A stretch of 64,000 nucleotides of DNA from Paranoxybacillus vitaminiphilus. GTDB lineage: Bacteria; Bacillota; Bacilli; Bacillales; Anoxybacillaceae. The position numbers and the translations under genes were made by a program. Shown one piece after another: positions 35,818 through 48,523 of this stretch. Positions within the stretch are counted from its first letter, which is position 1; each line of letters starts with the position of its first letter. Below the pieces are notes generated by a model. It had not been told where the DNA came from, made no database searches, and worked only from the letters and a program-made list of their open reading frames with translations. The stretch covers positions 98,004 through 162,003 of the forward strand of contig NZ_QLMH01000001.1 in the NCBI RefSeq assembly GCF_003259935.1. The letters are read 5' to 3'.

Positions 35818-37146
35818 ATGGAGCTTGATAACGTTATATTAGCGAGATTATTAACGACGACAACGCTCGCTTTTCATATTATTTTCGCAACGATTGGTGT
35901 CGGTGTACCAGTAATGATTTCCATTGCCGAATATATTGGGATTAAGCGCAAAGATCCGCATTATTTATTACTGGCACGGCGCTGGACGCGGGGGTTTGTT
36001 GTGACGGTCGCTGTCGGTGTCGTAACGGGAACGTGTATTGGTTTGCAGTTATCTCTTCTTTGGCCGAGTTTTATGAAAATTGCCGGACAAGTCATCAGCT
36101 TGCCGCTTTTTATGGAAACGTTCGCCTTCTTTTTTGAGGCCATCTTTTTAGGAATTTATTTATATACGTGGGATCGGTTTAAAAAGCCGCTCTATCATTG
36201 GCTATTGTCCATTCCTGTTATTATCGGTTCCAGCGCTTCCGCGTTTTTTATTACAACGGTAAACGCGTTTATGAATACACCGCAAGGCTTTCAATTAGAA
36301 AACGGAGTCATTACAGCGATTGATCCGATTCAGGCGATGTTTAATCCAGCCACTCCGTCAAAAGTTTTTCATGTGTTAACGTCGGCTTATCTTGCTTCCG
36401 CTTTTATTCTAGGCATGATTGCTGCTTTCCAGCTGCTGCGGGGAAGAACCGATGAGTATTATAGAAAAGCGCTTAAGCTGACAATGGTTTGCGGCTTTGT
36501 GTTTGCATTTTTAACAGCGGTTGCTGGGGATATTTCTGCTAAATTTTTAGCGAAACATCAGCCTGAAAAATTAGCAGCGGGTGAATGGCATTTTGAAACG
36601 GAAAAAGGGGCTGATTTGTTACTATATGGAATTTTAGATGAAAACAATGAAGTAAAATATGCGATTCGTCTGCCAAACATGCTCAGCTTCTTATCGTTTA
36701 ATGATTTCAATGCCGAAGTAATAGGGTTAAACGAATTTCCAGAAGATGAGCGGCCTCCTGTTTGGATTCATTATATGTTTGATATTATGGTAACGATTGG
36801 GATTTATACAGTCATTGTTTCCTTCTTATATCTCATTTTTGACAAGATCAAGGGATTTAACCCGCATAGCAAATGGCTGCTTTGGTCAATTGTGCTTGGC
36901 GGTCCGCTTTCCCTTATTGCCATCGAAGTAGGCTGGATTTTTGCGGAAGTAGGCCGTCAGCCTTGGATTTTGCGCGGATACATGAAGGTAGCGGAAGGCG
37001 CAACAACAGCCGATAACGTTGGCCTTATGTTCTTGATTTTCATTGTGCTTTATATCGTACTGGCGGTTGTATGTTCGACTGTACTGATTAAAATGTTTAA
37101 AAATAAACCAGCAGAAGTAGAACTTGAGTATCGTTTCAACCAATGA
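35818..37146 (+). CDS. cbdA: Cytochrome bd-type quinol oxidase subunit I
   Basis: 442 residues with about nine membrane helices. The start LARLLTTTTLAFHIIFATIG holds a conserved haem-ligand histidine; further features are METFAFFFEAIFLGIYLY and GRQPWILRG. The short Q-loop and length match the YthA/CbdA type found in B. subtilis ythAB and in Geobacillus cyanide-resistant oxidase. It reduces O2 with menaquinol. A redox operator lies upstream. Confidence 0.92.
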   Translation: MELDNVILARLLTTTTLAFHIIFATIGVGVPVMISIAEYIGIKRKDPHYLLLARRWTRGFVVTVAVGVVTGTCIGLQLSLLWPSFMKIAGQVISLPLFMETFAFFFEAIFLGIYLYTWDRFKKPLYHWLLSIPVIIGSSASAFFITTVNAFMNTPQGFQLENGVITAIDPIQAMFNPATPSKVFHVLTSAYLASAFILGMIAAFQLLRGRTDEYYRKALKLTMVCGFVFAFLTAVAGDISAKFLAKHQPEKLAAGEWHFETEKGADLLLYGILDENNEVKYAIRLPNMLSFLSFNDFNAEVIGLNEFPEDERPPVWIHYMFDIMVTIGIYTVIVSFLYLIFDKIKGFNPHSKWLLWSIVLGGPLSLIAIEVGWIFAEVGRQPWILRGYMKVAEGATTADNVGLMFLIFIVLYIVLAVVCSTVLIKMFKNKPAEVELEYRFNQ

Positions 37147-37172
37147 TGGGGACAAAGGAAGGGGAATGAGAG

Positions 37173-38186
37173 GTGGAAATCCAATTAGTCGGCATTACCG
37201 TGTTATGGTTATTCCTTTACGGCTATTTAATTGTTGCCTCGATTGATTTCGGGGCAGGATTTTTTGCCTATTACGGGAAATTGACAAAGCAGGATCATTT
37301 AATTAACCATTTGATAAGCCGCTATTTATCACCCGTTTGGGAAGTAACAAACGTCTTTTTCGTCTTTTTCTTTGTCGGTTTAGTCGGGTTTTTTCCTGAT
37401 ACGGCTTATTATTATGGAACAGCTTTATTGATTCCTGGCAGCATTGCGCTCGTTTTATTGACGATTCGCGGCTCGTTTTATGCGTTTAGCAACTATGGTT
37501 CTAAGGAAAACAAAGTGTATTTGTTTTTATATGGGGCGTCTGGTCTGTTAATTCCGGCTTCGTTATCGACGGTCTTGACCATTTCCGAAGGAGGTTTTAT
37601 CGAAAAACGTGGTGACGAGATTATTTTTTTAGCTGATCGCTTACTGACAAGCCCTTACTCTTGGAGCGTTGTGTTTTTAGCCATTGTTAGCGTATTGTTT
37701 ATAAGTGCGGCGTTTCTCACCTATTATGCTGACCGGGCCGATGATAAAGCGGCACTGGAAATTGTCCGGAAATTCGCATTATTTTGGAGTTCACCGACGA
37801 TTATCGCCAGCCTGCTTGTATTTATTACCTTATATAAGCATAATGTCGCTCACTTTGAAAAAATGCTTAATTACTGGTGGATGTTTGGCTTTTCACTCAT
37901 TTGCTTTTTAGCGGCATCTGCGTTAATCTATTTTAGAAAGCATTATGGAACTGCGTTTATCTTTGTCATGCTGCAATTTTTCTTTGCCTTTTTCGGTTAC
38001 GGTGCTTCACATTTGCCTTATATTTTAGATCCATATGTAACGATTTACACAGCTTATACAAACGAAACGATGGGGCTTACGTTAGTTGTCGTATTCATTG
38101 CCGGCTTGTTTTTGCTCATACCGTCACTTATTTTGTTGCTGAAACTGTTTTTATTTGATGCGGATTATGTCAAAGGAAAAAAATAA
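37173..38186 (+). CDS. cbdB: Cytochrome bd-type quinol oxidase subunit II
   Basis: 337 residues, GTG start 26 bases after cbdA. About eight to nine helices; the opening LWLFLYGYLIVASIDFGAGFF and SRYLSPVWEVTNVF are typical of CydB/YthB proteins. It forms the oxidase with subunit I. No cydCD-like assembly transporter follows, as expected for this two-gene type. Confidence 0.92.
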   Translation: MEIQLVGITVLWLFLYGYLIVASIDFGAGFFAYYGKLTKQDHLINHLISRYLSPVWEVTNVFFVFFFVGLVGFFPDTAYYYGTALLIPGSIALVLLTIRGSFYAFSNYGSKENKVYLFLYGASGLLIPASLSTVLTISEGGFIEKRGDEIIFLADRLLTSPYSWSVVFLAIVSVLFISAAFLTYYADRADDKAALEIVRKFALFWSSPTIIASLLVFITLYKHNVAHFEKMLNYWWMFGFSLICFLAASALIYFRKHYGTAFIFVMLQFFFAFFGYGASHLPYILDPYVTIYTAYTNETMGLTLVVVFIAGLFLLIPSLILLLKLFLFDADYVKGKK

Positions 38187-38250
38187 TCGGTTATGATAAA
38201 ATGGATATAGTATAAAAAGATTTCTCGAAATGTTCAATGGGGGAATTTTT

Positions 38251-38919
38251 GTGAAGAAAAAAGAATTTGCCGTCATTGGTCTTGGCCGCTTTGGCGGAAG
38301 CATTTGCCGTACATTAAGCGAGCAAGGGATGGAAGTTCTGGCGATTGATATTGATGAAGATCGCGTAAATGAGTTTGCTAATATTGCCTCACACGCAGTA
38401 GTGGGCGATTCAACAGATGAATCGGTATTAAAAAGTTTAGGAATCCGCAACTTTGATCATGTCATTGTGGCAATTGGTGATAACATTCAAGCAAGCATTT
38501 TGACGACGATTATTTTAAAAGAGCTCGGGGTCAAACATATTACTGTAAAAGCAACAAACGATTATCATGAGAAAGTATTGAAAAAAATAGGCGCTGATCA
38601 AGTCGTTCATCCAGAGCGGGATATGGGAGAACGCATCGCTCACAATATTATTTCAAATAATGTATTAGACTATTTAGAGTTGTCTGATGAACACAGCATT
38701 GTCGAAATCGTGGCGAGCGAGCGTTTAGATGGGCATTCGCTCCTTGAATTGGATATTCGCGCGCGCTATGGAATAAACATTGTTGCGATTAAGCGGGGCA
38801 ATGATATTATTGTCTCGCCGCTGGCATCAGAAGTGATCCGCAAAGACGATATTTTAATTGTTATCGGTGCGGATAAAGATATTGACCGCTTTGAAGCAAA
38901 AGTATTGAGTGAAGAATAG
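38251..38919 (+). CDS. ktrC: K+ uptake regulator KtrC (TrkA family)
   Basis: 222 residues from GTG 38251 (GGGGGAA upstream; the longer frame from 38230 lacks a site). The RCK_N domain has AVIGLGRFGGSICRTL and binds nucleotide; a C-terminal RCK_C domain follows after about residue 140. It gates a KtrD-type K+ channel. The B. subtilis homologue binds c-di-AMP through RCK_C. It corresponds to YkqB. Confidence 0.93.
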   Translation: MKKKEFAVIGLGRFGGSICRTLSEQGMEVLAIDIDEDRVNEFANIASHAVVGDSTDESVLKSLGIRNFDHVIVAIGDNIQASILTTIILKELGVKHITVKATNDYHEKVLKKIGADQVVHPERDMGERIAHNIISNNVLDYLELSDEHSIVEIVASERLDGHSLLELDIRARYGINIVAIKRGNDIIVSPLASEVIRKDDILIVIGADKDIDRFEAKVLSEE

Positions 38920-38934
38920 GGAATCGTTTAACAT

Positions 38935-38972
38935 AACGCCCCCCATGGGATTCCATGGGGGGCGTTTCTTAT
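38935..38972. terminator. Bidirectional terminator between ktrC and rnjA
   Basis: AACGCCCCCCATGG and CCATGGGGGGCGTT form a perfect 14-base GC-rich stem with loop GATT; TTCTT follows. Confidence 0.9.
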
Positions 38973-40636
38973 ACCTCCATAATAATCGGCAAAATCATCG
39001 GTCTCCGTTTGGTTTTTTCATAAAGGAATGGTGCCAGTGTATCAGTAATTTCGTTTTTAATTTCCGACCATTGGTTTGTTTTACGTTCCAATACTTTCTC
39101 AAGATGTTTGGCAATGAGTGCTTGAGCATCATTAATTAAATCACCGGATTCACGCATGTAAACAAATCCGCGTGAAATAATGTCAGGACCTGCAGCAATT
39201 TTGAATTCTTTCATATTGATGCTGACGACAACAATGACAAGCCCTTCTTCAGAAAGGATGCGGCGGTCGCGCAGGACAATGTTGCCGATGTCGCCAATAC
39301 CGCTTCCATCAATATAAACGGAGCCTGACGGAATCTTGCCAACAATGCCAGCCTCATCTTCACTCAAGCCCAGCACTTCGCCATTATCCATAATAAAGCA
39401 ATTTTCCTCAGGAACACCGCAATCAACAGCAAGTTTTGCATGCATTTTCTGCATCCGGTATTCACCGTGAATTGGCATAAAATATTTTGGTTTCATCAGG
39501 CGAATCATAAGCTTTTGCTCTTCTTGCCCGCCGTGCCCGGATGTATGAATATCGTTCAACGGACCATGAATAACGTCAGCCCCGGCGCGGTAAAGCATAT
39601 TGATGGTACGGTTGACACTTACGGTATTGCCCGGAATTGGAGAGGAAGAGAAGACGACGGTATCGCCAGGCATAATTTGAATTTGCCGGTGTGTGCCGCT
39701 GGCAATTCGCGACAGTGCTGCCATCGGTTCTCCTTGGCTTCCTGTACATAAAATCGTTACACGGTTTGCCGGCAAGCGGTTAATTTGGGCTGCATCAACA
39801 AACGTATCCTTTGGACATTTTATATAGCCGAGCTGTTGGCCGATTTCGATAGCTGCTTCCATGCTGCGGCCAAAGACAGCAATTTTCCGGTTGTTTAAAA
39901 CGGCTGCCTCTGTTACTTGCTGGAGGCGATGGATGTTGGAAGCAAATGTCGCAAAAATAATTCTTCCTTGCACTTTGCGGAAAATATCATGAATGCTTTC
40001 ACCGACGCGGCGTTCTGACATTGTAAAATGAGGAATTTCGCTGTTTGTGCTGTCAGACAGTAAGCAAAGCACGCCTTCTTTTCCGATTTCCGCCATTTTT
40101 GTTAAGTTTGCTGGTTCACCGACAGGAGTAAAGTCGAATTTAAAGTCTCCCGTGTGCACGATTTGTCCAGCTGGTGTTTTCACGACGATGCCGTAGCTGT
40201 CAGGGATACTGTGAGTTGTCCGGAAAAATGTGACCGCAGTTTTTTGAAAGCGGATCACATCGTCCTCTTTAATCTCAATCAATTTAGTTTGGCTTAATAA
40301 TCCGTGCTCTTCCAGTTTATTTCTAATAAGACCTAAAGCGAGCTTTCCACCGTAAATTGGAACATTAACTTGGCGAAGCAGGTACGGAATGCCGCCAATA
40401 TGATCTTCGTGCCCATGAGTAATAAATAGCCCTTTAATTTTTTCGGCGTTTTTTACTAAATAAGTGTAGTCCGGGATGACATAATCGATTCCAAGCAATT
40501 CGTCCTCCGGAAATTTAATGCCGGCATCGATAATGATGATTTCATCTTGGAATTGTACACCGTATGTATTTTTGCCGATTTCGCCCAAGCCGCCAAGGGC
40601 AAAAACGCCTACTTGGTTTTCTTTAAGAAACTTCAT
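38969..40636 (-). CDS. rnjA: Ribonuclease J1
   Basis: 555 residues from ATG 40636 (GGAG eight bases upstream), identical in length to B. subtilis RnjA. The metallo-beta-lactamase motif is [12 protein letters not shown], with HTGDFKFDF and the beta-CASP segments [17 protein letters not shown] and PIHGEY. It is a 5'-3' exonuclease and endonuclease in mRNA turnover and rRNA maturation. rpoY lies two bases upstream in the same operon. Confidence 0.98.
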   Translation of the reverse strand: MKFLKENQVGVFALGGLGEIGKNTYGVQFQDEIIIIDAGIKFPEDELLGIDYVIPDYTYLVKNAEKIKGLFITHGHEDHIGGIPYLLRQVNVPIYGGKLALGLIRNKLEEHGLLSQTKLIEIKEDDVIRFQKTAVTFFRTTHSIPDSYGIVVKTPAGQIVHTGDFKFDFTPVGEPANLTKMAEIGKEGVLCLLSDSTNSEIPHFTMSERRVGESIHDIFRKVQGRIIFATFASNIHRLQQVTEAAVLNNRKIAVFGRSMEAAIEIGQQLGYIKCPKDTFVDAAQINRLPANRVTILCTGSQGEPMAALSRIASGTHRQIQIMPGDTVVFSSSPIPGNTVSVNRTINMLYRAGADVIHGPLNDIHTSGHGGQEEQKLMIRLMKPKYFMPIHGEYRMQKMHAKLAVDCGVPEENCFIMDNGEVLGLSEDEAGIVGKIPSGSVYIDGSGIGDIGNIVLRDRRILSEEGLVIVVVSINMKEFKIAAGPDIISRGFVYMRESGDLINDAQALIAKHLEKVLERKTNQWSEIKNEITDTLAPFLYEKTKRRPMILPIIMEV

Positions 40637-40638
40637 GT

Positions 40639-40848
40639 TCAAATCTCCAATACTTTAAAATCAGGGTTTTGTTTTTCGTATTCTAAATGAGCACCTTCAA
40701 GCGGCTGAATATACTCAATATTTATTGCACGGTCTTGCAGTTTTCGGCGTACTTCGCGCTCTGATTCTGCCTCAATATACAATGTTTTCGTTTTTTCTCT
40801 CACAGGCACTTCATCTGGATTTTCTTGATAAAACACTTTGAAAATCAT
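40639..40848 (-). CDS. rpoY: RNA polymerase epsilon subunit
   Basis: 69 residues, opening [20 protein letters not shown], the well-conserved YkzG/RpoY sequence. It binds RNA polymerase in Firmicutes as the small epsilon subunit. It is the first gene of rpoY-rnjA, a conserved pair. A GGAGA-type site precedes the ATG. Confidence 0.96.
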   Translation of the reverse strand: MIFKVFYQENPDEVPVREKTKTLYIEAESEREVRRKLQDRAINIEYIQPLEGAHLEYEKQNPDFKVLEI

Positions 40849-41013
40849 AACTATCTCTCCTTACTCACCGATTATTGCTTAACTTTTTTTATTATATATA
40901 AAAAGTTAATGATTTTCATGTTTTTTCTATAAAAATAAGGACATAGAAAAGGTCTGTATCATCTTTGACGGAATTTGCTCTTTTCATTCATGGCCGAACA
41001 ATTGGACAAAGAA

Positions 41014-41138
41014 GAGGCTGTTTTAAAAAACAAAAGGAAAGGGTCAGACCCCACAACCACAATATATCGTACATCTTTCGCCATTACACGATATATGGTG
41101 AATTTTGCGTGAGGTCAGACCCTTAATGGGAAAGCCTC
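41014..41138 (-). repeat. Dispersed nested inverted repeat, copy 6, minus-strand orientation
   Basis: Written on this strand the arms are GAGGCT and AGCCTC, GGGTCAGACCCCACAACCACAATATAT and its partner ATATATGGTGAATTTTGCGTGAGGTCAGACCC. The longer core arm is asymmetric, so the copy clearly reads in the minus direction, following the small ORF at 41138-41209. Confidence 0.82.
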
Positions 41139-41209
41139 TAAGCAATTGATTTTTTTCGAAGCAAATCTTTCCATTGTCGGAGCAGTTTCTTCTTGAGCTT
41201 TTTAAGCAT
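41138..41209 (-). CDS. 23-residue cationic amphipathic peptide (candidate)
   Basis: MLKKLKKKLLRQWKDLLRKK followed by SIA and TAG. A strong ribosome-binding site AAGGAG (41218-41223) stands eight bases upstream. Nine of the 23 residues are Lys and two are Arg, against one Asp, spaced with Leu so as to form an amphipathic helix. No homologue is known to me. It may be a membrane-active or RNA-binding peptide; it may also be chance. The stop overlaps the edge of a repeat copy. Confidence 0.5.
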   Translation of the reverse strand: MLKKLKKKLLRQWKDLLRKKSIA

Positions 41210-41409
41210 CACCATCACTCCTTACTTTATATTTTATCCATTTCTTAATGAAAGTAAATGTGTTCGTATTCTTGTCATTAGTATATGTGCTAGAAGCTTT
41301 GTTTTTCATGGATAAATGTGGAGTAAGCGGAGTTGTAAATTGTTTGACATTTCCATGTTATTCCGTTAGCTTAATGTTATTAAACAGTGAATAAAAGGGG
41401 ATTGACACA

Positions 41410-42333
41410 GTGGGGAAACTTTACGGAGCGCTTGCCGGATTAAGCATTATTTGGGGCATGTCCTTTTTCTTTATTAAAATTCTTGTTGATGATCTTGGAA
41501 ATTGGGGAGTTAGTTTCTGGCGCTGTTTTTTTGGGGCATTCATGCTTTTACTTGTTATGCTTGTTAAAAAGGAATTTGTTCGGTGGCGTAAGATTCCATT
41601 TTGGCCTGTTTTCCTCGTTGGGTTGTTCAATAACGCACTGCCTTGGGGATTGATTGCGTTAAGTGAAACGCTGATTTCCAGCAGCATGGCGTCATTCATT
41701 AATGCTGCAACACCGCTTTGGACAATGGTGATAGGCTCGATTTGGTTTTCGACAACATTAACGAAAAGACAATGGGTTGGTGTACTTTTAGGTTTTGTGG
41801 GAATCTTTGTATTGGCAGATGTCAAACTCGAAAATATTTTATCAGAAAATATTTTCGGTGTTATGATGATGATGGCAGCGACAATTTGCTATGGATTAGG
41901 TGCCCATTTATCGAAAAAATATTTGCAGCATTTAACTATCACGCAAATTTCTTTTACTACATTAACAATGGCTTCTGTCATTAGCTTTGTTTGTATGCAG
42001 CTATTTAATCGAACTCCGATTCATATCATTCAATCAAGCGAAATCATTTTGGCATTGATCGGATTAGGTGCACTCGGTTCTGGAATTGCGTATTTATTGT
42101 ATTATTATTTAGTGAAAGAAGGAAGTGCGGAATTTGCTTCGCTTGTTACGTATATCGTTCCAGTCAGCGCCACGTTTTGGGGGGCGATGCTATTGGACGA
42201 AACGATTTCCGCACATATGATTTTAGGATTACTTTTCATATTTGGCGGCGTTTATTTATCATCATACAATAAAAGAGAGAAACAACGTATAGGTGGGGTA
42301 GAGAATTATGAAAAAGAAAATCGTATTTTTTGA
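41410..42333 (+). CDS. EamA/DMT-family transporter
   Basis: 307 residues with ten predicted helices in two EamA repeats; the opening LAGLSIIWGMSFFFIKILV and the end of repeat two, VTYIVPVSATFWGAMLLDE, are typical. It exports or imports small metabolites; the substrate is unknown. GTG start after AAAAGGGG. The C-terminal 26 bases overlap ykrA, so the two genes are coupled. Confidence 0.9.
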   Translation: MGKLYGALAGLSIIWGMSFFFIKILVDDLGNWGVSFWRCFFGAFMLLLVMLVKKEFVRWRKIPFWPVFLVGLFNNALPWGLIALSETLISSSMASFINAATPLWTMVIGSIWFSTTLTKRQWVGVLLGFVGIFVLADVKLENILSENIFGVMMMMAATICYGLGAHLSKKYLQHLTITQISFTTLTMASVISFVCMQLFNRTPIHIIQSSEIILALIGLGALGSGIAYLLYYYLVKEGSAEFASLVTYIVPVSATFWGAMLLDETISAHMILGLLFIFGGVYLSSYNKREKQRIGGVENYEKENRIF

Positions 42334-43081
42334 TATTGATGGAACATTGTTAGATGAAAATAAAAAATTGCCTGATTCGACCGTTCAAGCGGTACAAGCT
42401 TTAAAAGATGCCGGTGTTCATGTCGCCATCGCTACGGGCAGAGCGCCGTTTATGTTTGCTGATTTACGGAAACGTTTAGGAATAGATTCTTACGTCAGCT
42501 TTAACGGCCAATATGTCGTATTTGAGGGAGAAGTCATTTATCAAAATCCGTTGAACAGGGAAAGACTTCACGATTTAAAAGAGTATGCTCACGAAAACGG
42601 GCATCCGCTCGTCTTTATGGATGCAGAGACGATGAGAGCAAGCATGGATAATCATCCGCATATTCATGTAAGCATGGAGAATTTGAAGTTTACTCATCCA
42701 GAGCTGGACCCGTTTTATTATGAAAATCGCGATATTTACCAGGCGCTTTTATTTTGTAAACCGGAAGAGGAACATTTATATATTCATGAATATAGTGAAT
42801 TTCATTTTGTGCGCTGGCATGCTGTATCAACAGATGTTCTTCCATTTGGCGGTTCAAAAGCGGAAGGGATTAAACGAATGATTGAAAAGTTCGGGATTAA
42901 AAAAGAAGATGTATATGCATTTGGTGATGGTCTCAATGATATTGAGATGCTGCGTTTTGTCGGGACAGGCGTAGCGATGGGAAATGCAAGAGAGGAAGTA
43001 AAAAAAGCAGCTGATTTTGTGACAAAGGATGTGGCTGAGGAAGGGATATTATATGGTTTAAAGCAGTTGCAATTAATTTAA
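42308..43081 (+). CDS. ykrA: Cof-type HAD phosphatase YkrA
   Basis: 257 residues. HAD motif I is FFDIDGTLLDENKK, motif II is in AIATGRAP, the lysine is in GGSKAEGIKRM, and motif IV is FGDGLNDIEML. The Cof-type cap lies between. It dephosphorylates small phosphometabolites in the cytoplasm. It is coupled to the upstream transporter gene. Confidence 0.9.
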   Translation: MKKKIVFFDIDGTLLDENKKLPDSTVQAVQALKDAGVHVAIATGRAPFMFADLRKRLGIDSYVSFNGQYVVFEGEVIYQNPLNRERLHDLKEYAHENGHPLVFMDAETMRASMDNHPHIHVSMENLKFTHPELDPFYYENRDIYQALLFCKPEEEHLYIHEYSEFHFVRWHAVSTDVLPFGGSKAEGIKRMIEKFGIKKEDVYAFGDGLNDIEMLRFVGTGVAMGNAREEVKKAADFVTKDVAEEGILYGLKQLQLI

Positions 43082-43095
43082 ATGAAAGGGAAATT

Positions 43096-43182
43096 TGAGG
43101 CTGTCTCATAAGGGACTGACCCTTGGATTTTTGAGACAGCCTTTTGCGTGGTCTGACGATTTGCTTTAGGGGCAGCTTTCTT
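43096..43182 (+). repeat. Rearranged repeat copy 7 after ykrA
   Basis: A short complete hairpin (AGGCTGTCTCA/TGAGACAGCCT, 43098-43142) is followed by what looks like the right half of a full copy: GTGGTCTGACGATTTGCTTTAGGGGCAGCTTTCTTTTT. The left half and AATATAT core are missing. It sits between convergent ykrA and def and can terminate both. Confidence 0.7.
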
Positions 43183-43203
43183 TTTCGAAGAAGATCGAAT
43201 GGT

Positions 43204-43758
43204 TCATCGCTCGATCGGTATCGCATTATCAGGAACTTTAAATGGATTTTCTTTATCGATATGATCATAAAACATAATTCCGTTTAGATGGTCGATTTCA
43301 TGCTGAAATACGATAGCCGGTAAGCCCTTCAGACGAATTTTTATCTCTTCTCCTTCAAGAGTAGTGCCTGTTACGGTAATTCGAGCGTAGCGGGGGACAT
43401 ACCCTGGAACGTTACGATCAACGGAAAGGCAGCCTTCTCCGCTTGTTAAATAACATCGTTCAACGGAGTGGCTTATAATTTTTGGGTTGAAAAGAGCGTA
43501 ACTGTATAACGTTCCTTTTTCATCCGTTACATGAACGGCAATCATTCGTTTTGACACATTAATTTGCGGAGCAGCTAGGCCAATTGCAGGACGCAGTCCA
43601 TATTTTTCCGCTAATTCAGGGTTTTGGCTCATTTTTACATATTCGATTAAGCTGCGCAAAATTTTTTTATCTTCTTCAGAAGCAGGAAGAGAAACTTCTT
43701 CTGCCACTTTACGCAATGTCGGATGTCCTTCTTTAATAATATCTTTCATTGTAATCAT
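43204..43758 (-). CDS. def: Peptide deformylase
   Basis: 184 residues. Motif 1 GLAAPQ (Gln65), motif 2 EGCLSV (Cys110) and motif 3 QHEIDH (His153, Glu154, His157) make the metal centre. It removes formyl from nascent proteins. The long type 2 insertion (NPELAEKYGLRPAIG) and MITM start match B. subtilis DefB/YkrB. Confidence 0.97.
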   Translation of the reverse strand: MITMKDIIKEGHPTLRKVAEEVSLPASEEDKKILRSLIEYVKMSQNPELAEKYGLRPAIGLAAPQINVSKRMIAVHVTDEKGTLYSYALFNPKIISHSVERCYLTSGEGCLSVDRNVPGYVPRYARITVTGTTLEGEEIKIRLKGLPAIVFQHEIDHLNGIMFYDHIDKENPFKVPDNAIPIER

Positions 43759-43903
43759 TTATTTCACTCCTTTTGCACATCATGTATGGTTTTAGTCTAA
43801 CAAATTTTCGTTTTTGCCGTAAACTTGAATGATGTGATTTATTTTTGTATACTACTTAACAATCGATTTGAAAATTTTTGAAAGAAAGGGGAGAGAATGG
43901 ACG

Positions 43904-44536
43904 GTGCTCTCAAAAAAAGCTCAATTATTGTTTGTTATTTTGCTGTTTATTGCCGGCTGCAGCATTCTTCCCCGAGAACAGTCTTTATTATCAGCATTGG
44001 AAAAGCTAGTCGAATATGAGGAAGAATTCAATAAGCAACAAAAGTCTCTTGTTGAGTTAGAAAAGAAAGAAAAAGAAATTTATGATCGCGTTATGTCGCT
44101 TGGCATGAAACAGTTCTCAGAAATTTCAAGGCTATCCAAAGAAGCGTTAAAGATTATTGAAAAAAGGGAAAAACGGATAAAAAAAGAATATGACAGCATT
44201 CAGATGGCAAAGAAGCAATTGGAAGCAGTAAAAACAGAAATATCTTTGCTTTCTGATCAGCTGATTAAAGAAGACGCTTCGCATTTAGTCGGACTGCTAG
44301 AGAAGCGCTATATGACGTATGATGAACTTTACAACTATTACCAGCAAGCATTGCAATTAGAAATTGATTTGTATCGAATGTTTCAAAATGAGCAGTTAAC
44401 TTTAGAGCAATTAGAACAACAAGTAGTAAAAATTAATTCTGCTTATCATCAGATTAAAAAAGCGAATGAACAGTTTAATCGCTATACGGTTCAATATAAT
44501 GAAGAAAAAAAAGCATTATTCGAAAAATTAAAATAA
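43904..44536 (+). CDS. ykyA: YkyA-type lipoprotein
   Basis: 210 residues from GTG 43904; the ATG at 43897 is in another frame. The lipoprotein signal LLFVILLFIAGC is followed by a mostly helical, Lys/Glu-rich coiled-coil body. It matches YkyA (putative cell-wall-binding lipoprotein). It would sit on the outer face of the membrane. It lies just before pdhA as in B. subtilis. Confidence 0.88.
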   Translation: MLSKKAQLLFVILLFIAGCSILPREQSLLSALEKLVEYEEEFNKQQKSLVELEKKEKEIYDRVMSLGMKQFSEISRLSKEALKIIEKREKRIKKEYDSIQMAKKQLEAVKTEISLLSDQLIKEDASHLVGLLEKRYMTYDELYNYYQQALQLEIDLYRMFQNEQLTLEQLEQQVVKINSAYHQIKKANEQFNRYTVQYNEEKKALFEKLK

Positions 44537-44538
44537 GA

Positions 44539-44568
44539 GAGGCTGTCATCATGACAGTCTTTTTTATT
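44539..44568 (+). terminator. Terminator after ykyA
   Basis: AGGCTGTCAT and ATGACAGTCT with a one-base centre, followed by TTTTTT. Confidence 0.8.
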
Positions 44569-44569
44569 T

Positions 44570-46060
<1,491 letters not shown>

Positions 46061-46063
46061 ACC

Positions 46064-47041
46064 ATGGCGCAAATGACAATGATTCAAGCAATCACAGATG
46101 CTTTGCGCATCGAGTTGAAAAATGATCCAAACGTTTTAGTGTTTGGAGAAGATGTGGGTCTCAACGGCGGGGTGTTCCGCGCAACAGAAGGATTGCAGGC
46201 GGAATTTGGCGAAGATCGCGTATTTGATACTCCTCTTGCTGAATCAGGAATCGGTGGACTTGCTGTTGGTTTAGCTGTACAAGGTTTTCGTCCGGTCCCT
46301 GAAATTCAATTCTTCGGATTCGTATACGAAGTGATGGATTCCATTAGCGGTCAAATGGCTCGTATGCGCTATCGTTCAGGCGGGCGCTTCAGCATGCCGA
46401 TTACTGTTCGTTCTCCGTTCGGCGGCGGCGTTCATACGCCGGAGCTGCACGCAGATAGTTTAGAAGGATTAGTCGCACAACAACCAGGCTTAAAAGTTGT
46501 TATTCCTTCTACACCTTATGATGCAAAAGGTTTATTAATTTCGGCGATTCGCGATAATGATCCTGTCATTTTCTTAGAGCATATGAAGCTTTACCGTTCT
46601 TTCCGTCAAGAAGTACCAGAAGGAGAATATACGATTCCTATCGGTAAGGCAGATATTAAACGCGAAGGAAAAGATTTAACGATTATCGCGTATGGTGCAA
46701 TGGTGCATGAATCATTAAAAGCAGCTGCAGAACTAGAAAAAGAAGGAATTTCTGCGGAAGTCATTGACTTGCGTACAGTTCAACCGCTAGACATCGAAAC
46801 AATCATTACATCGGTTGAAAAAACAGGACGTGCGATCGTTGTTCAAGAAGCGCAAAAACAAGCAGGTATTGCAGCGAACGTTGTGGCAGAAATTAATGAT
46901 CGAGCAATTCTTAGCCTTGAAGCTCCTGTGTTGCGCGTAGCTGCACCTGATACAATCTATCCATTCTCTCAAGCTGAGCCAGTTTGGTTGCCAAACTTTA
47001 AAGATGTAATCGAAACGGCAAAGAAAGTAATGAACTTCTAA
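46064..47041 (+). CDS. pdhB: Pyruvate dehydrogenase E1 component, beta subunit
   Basis: 325 residues, starting three bases after pdhA. The transketolase-like motifs [32 protein letters not shown] and the C-terminal AAPDTIYPF are present. It forms the heterotetrameric E1 with PdhA. A 158-base gap holding a reversed repeat copy separates it from pdhC, unusual within this operon. Confidence 0.97.
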   Translation: MAQMTMIQAITDALRIELKNDPNVLVFGEDVGLNGGVFRATEGLQAEFGEDRVFDTPLAESGIGGLAVGLAVQGFRPVPEIQFFGFVYEVMDSISGQMARMRYRSGGRFSMPITVRSPFGGGVHTPELHADSLEGLVAQQPGLKVVIPSTPYDAKGLLISAIRDNDPVIFLEHMKLYRSFRQEVPEGEYTIPIGKADIKREGKDLTIIAYGAMVHESLKAAAELEKEGISAEVIDLRTVQPLDIETIITSVEKTGRAIVVQEAQKQAGIAANVVAEINDRAILSLEAPVLRVAAPDTIYPFSQAEPVWLPNFKDVIETAKKVMNF

Positions 47042-47058
47042 TTTTGAAAAAGCATTAA

Positions 47059-48519
<1,461 letters not shown>

Positions 48520-48523
48520 AACA

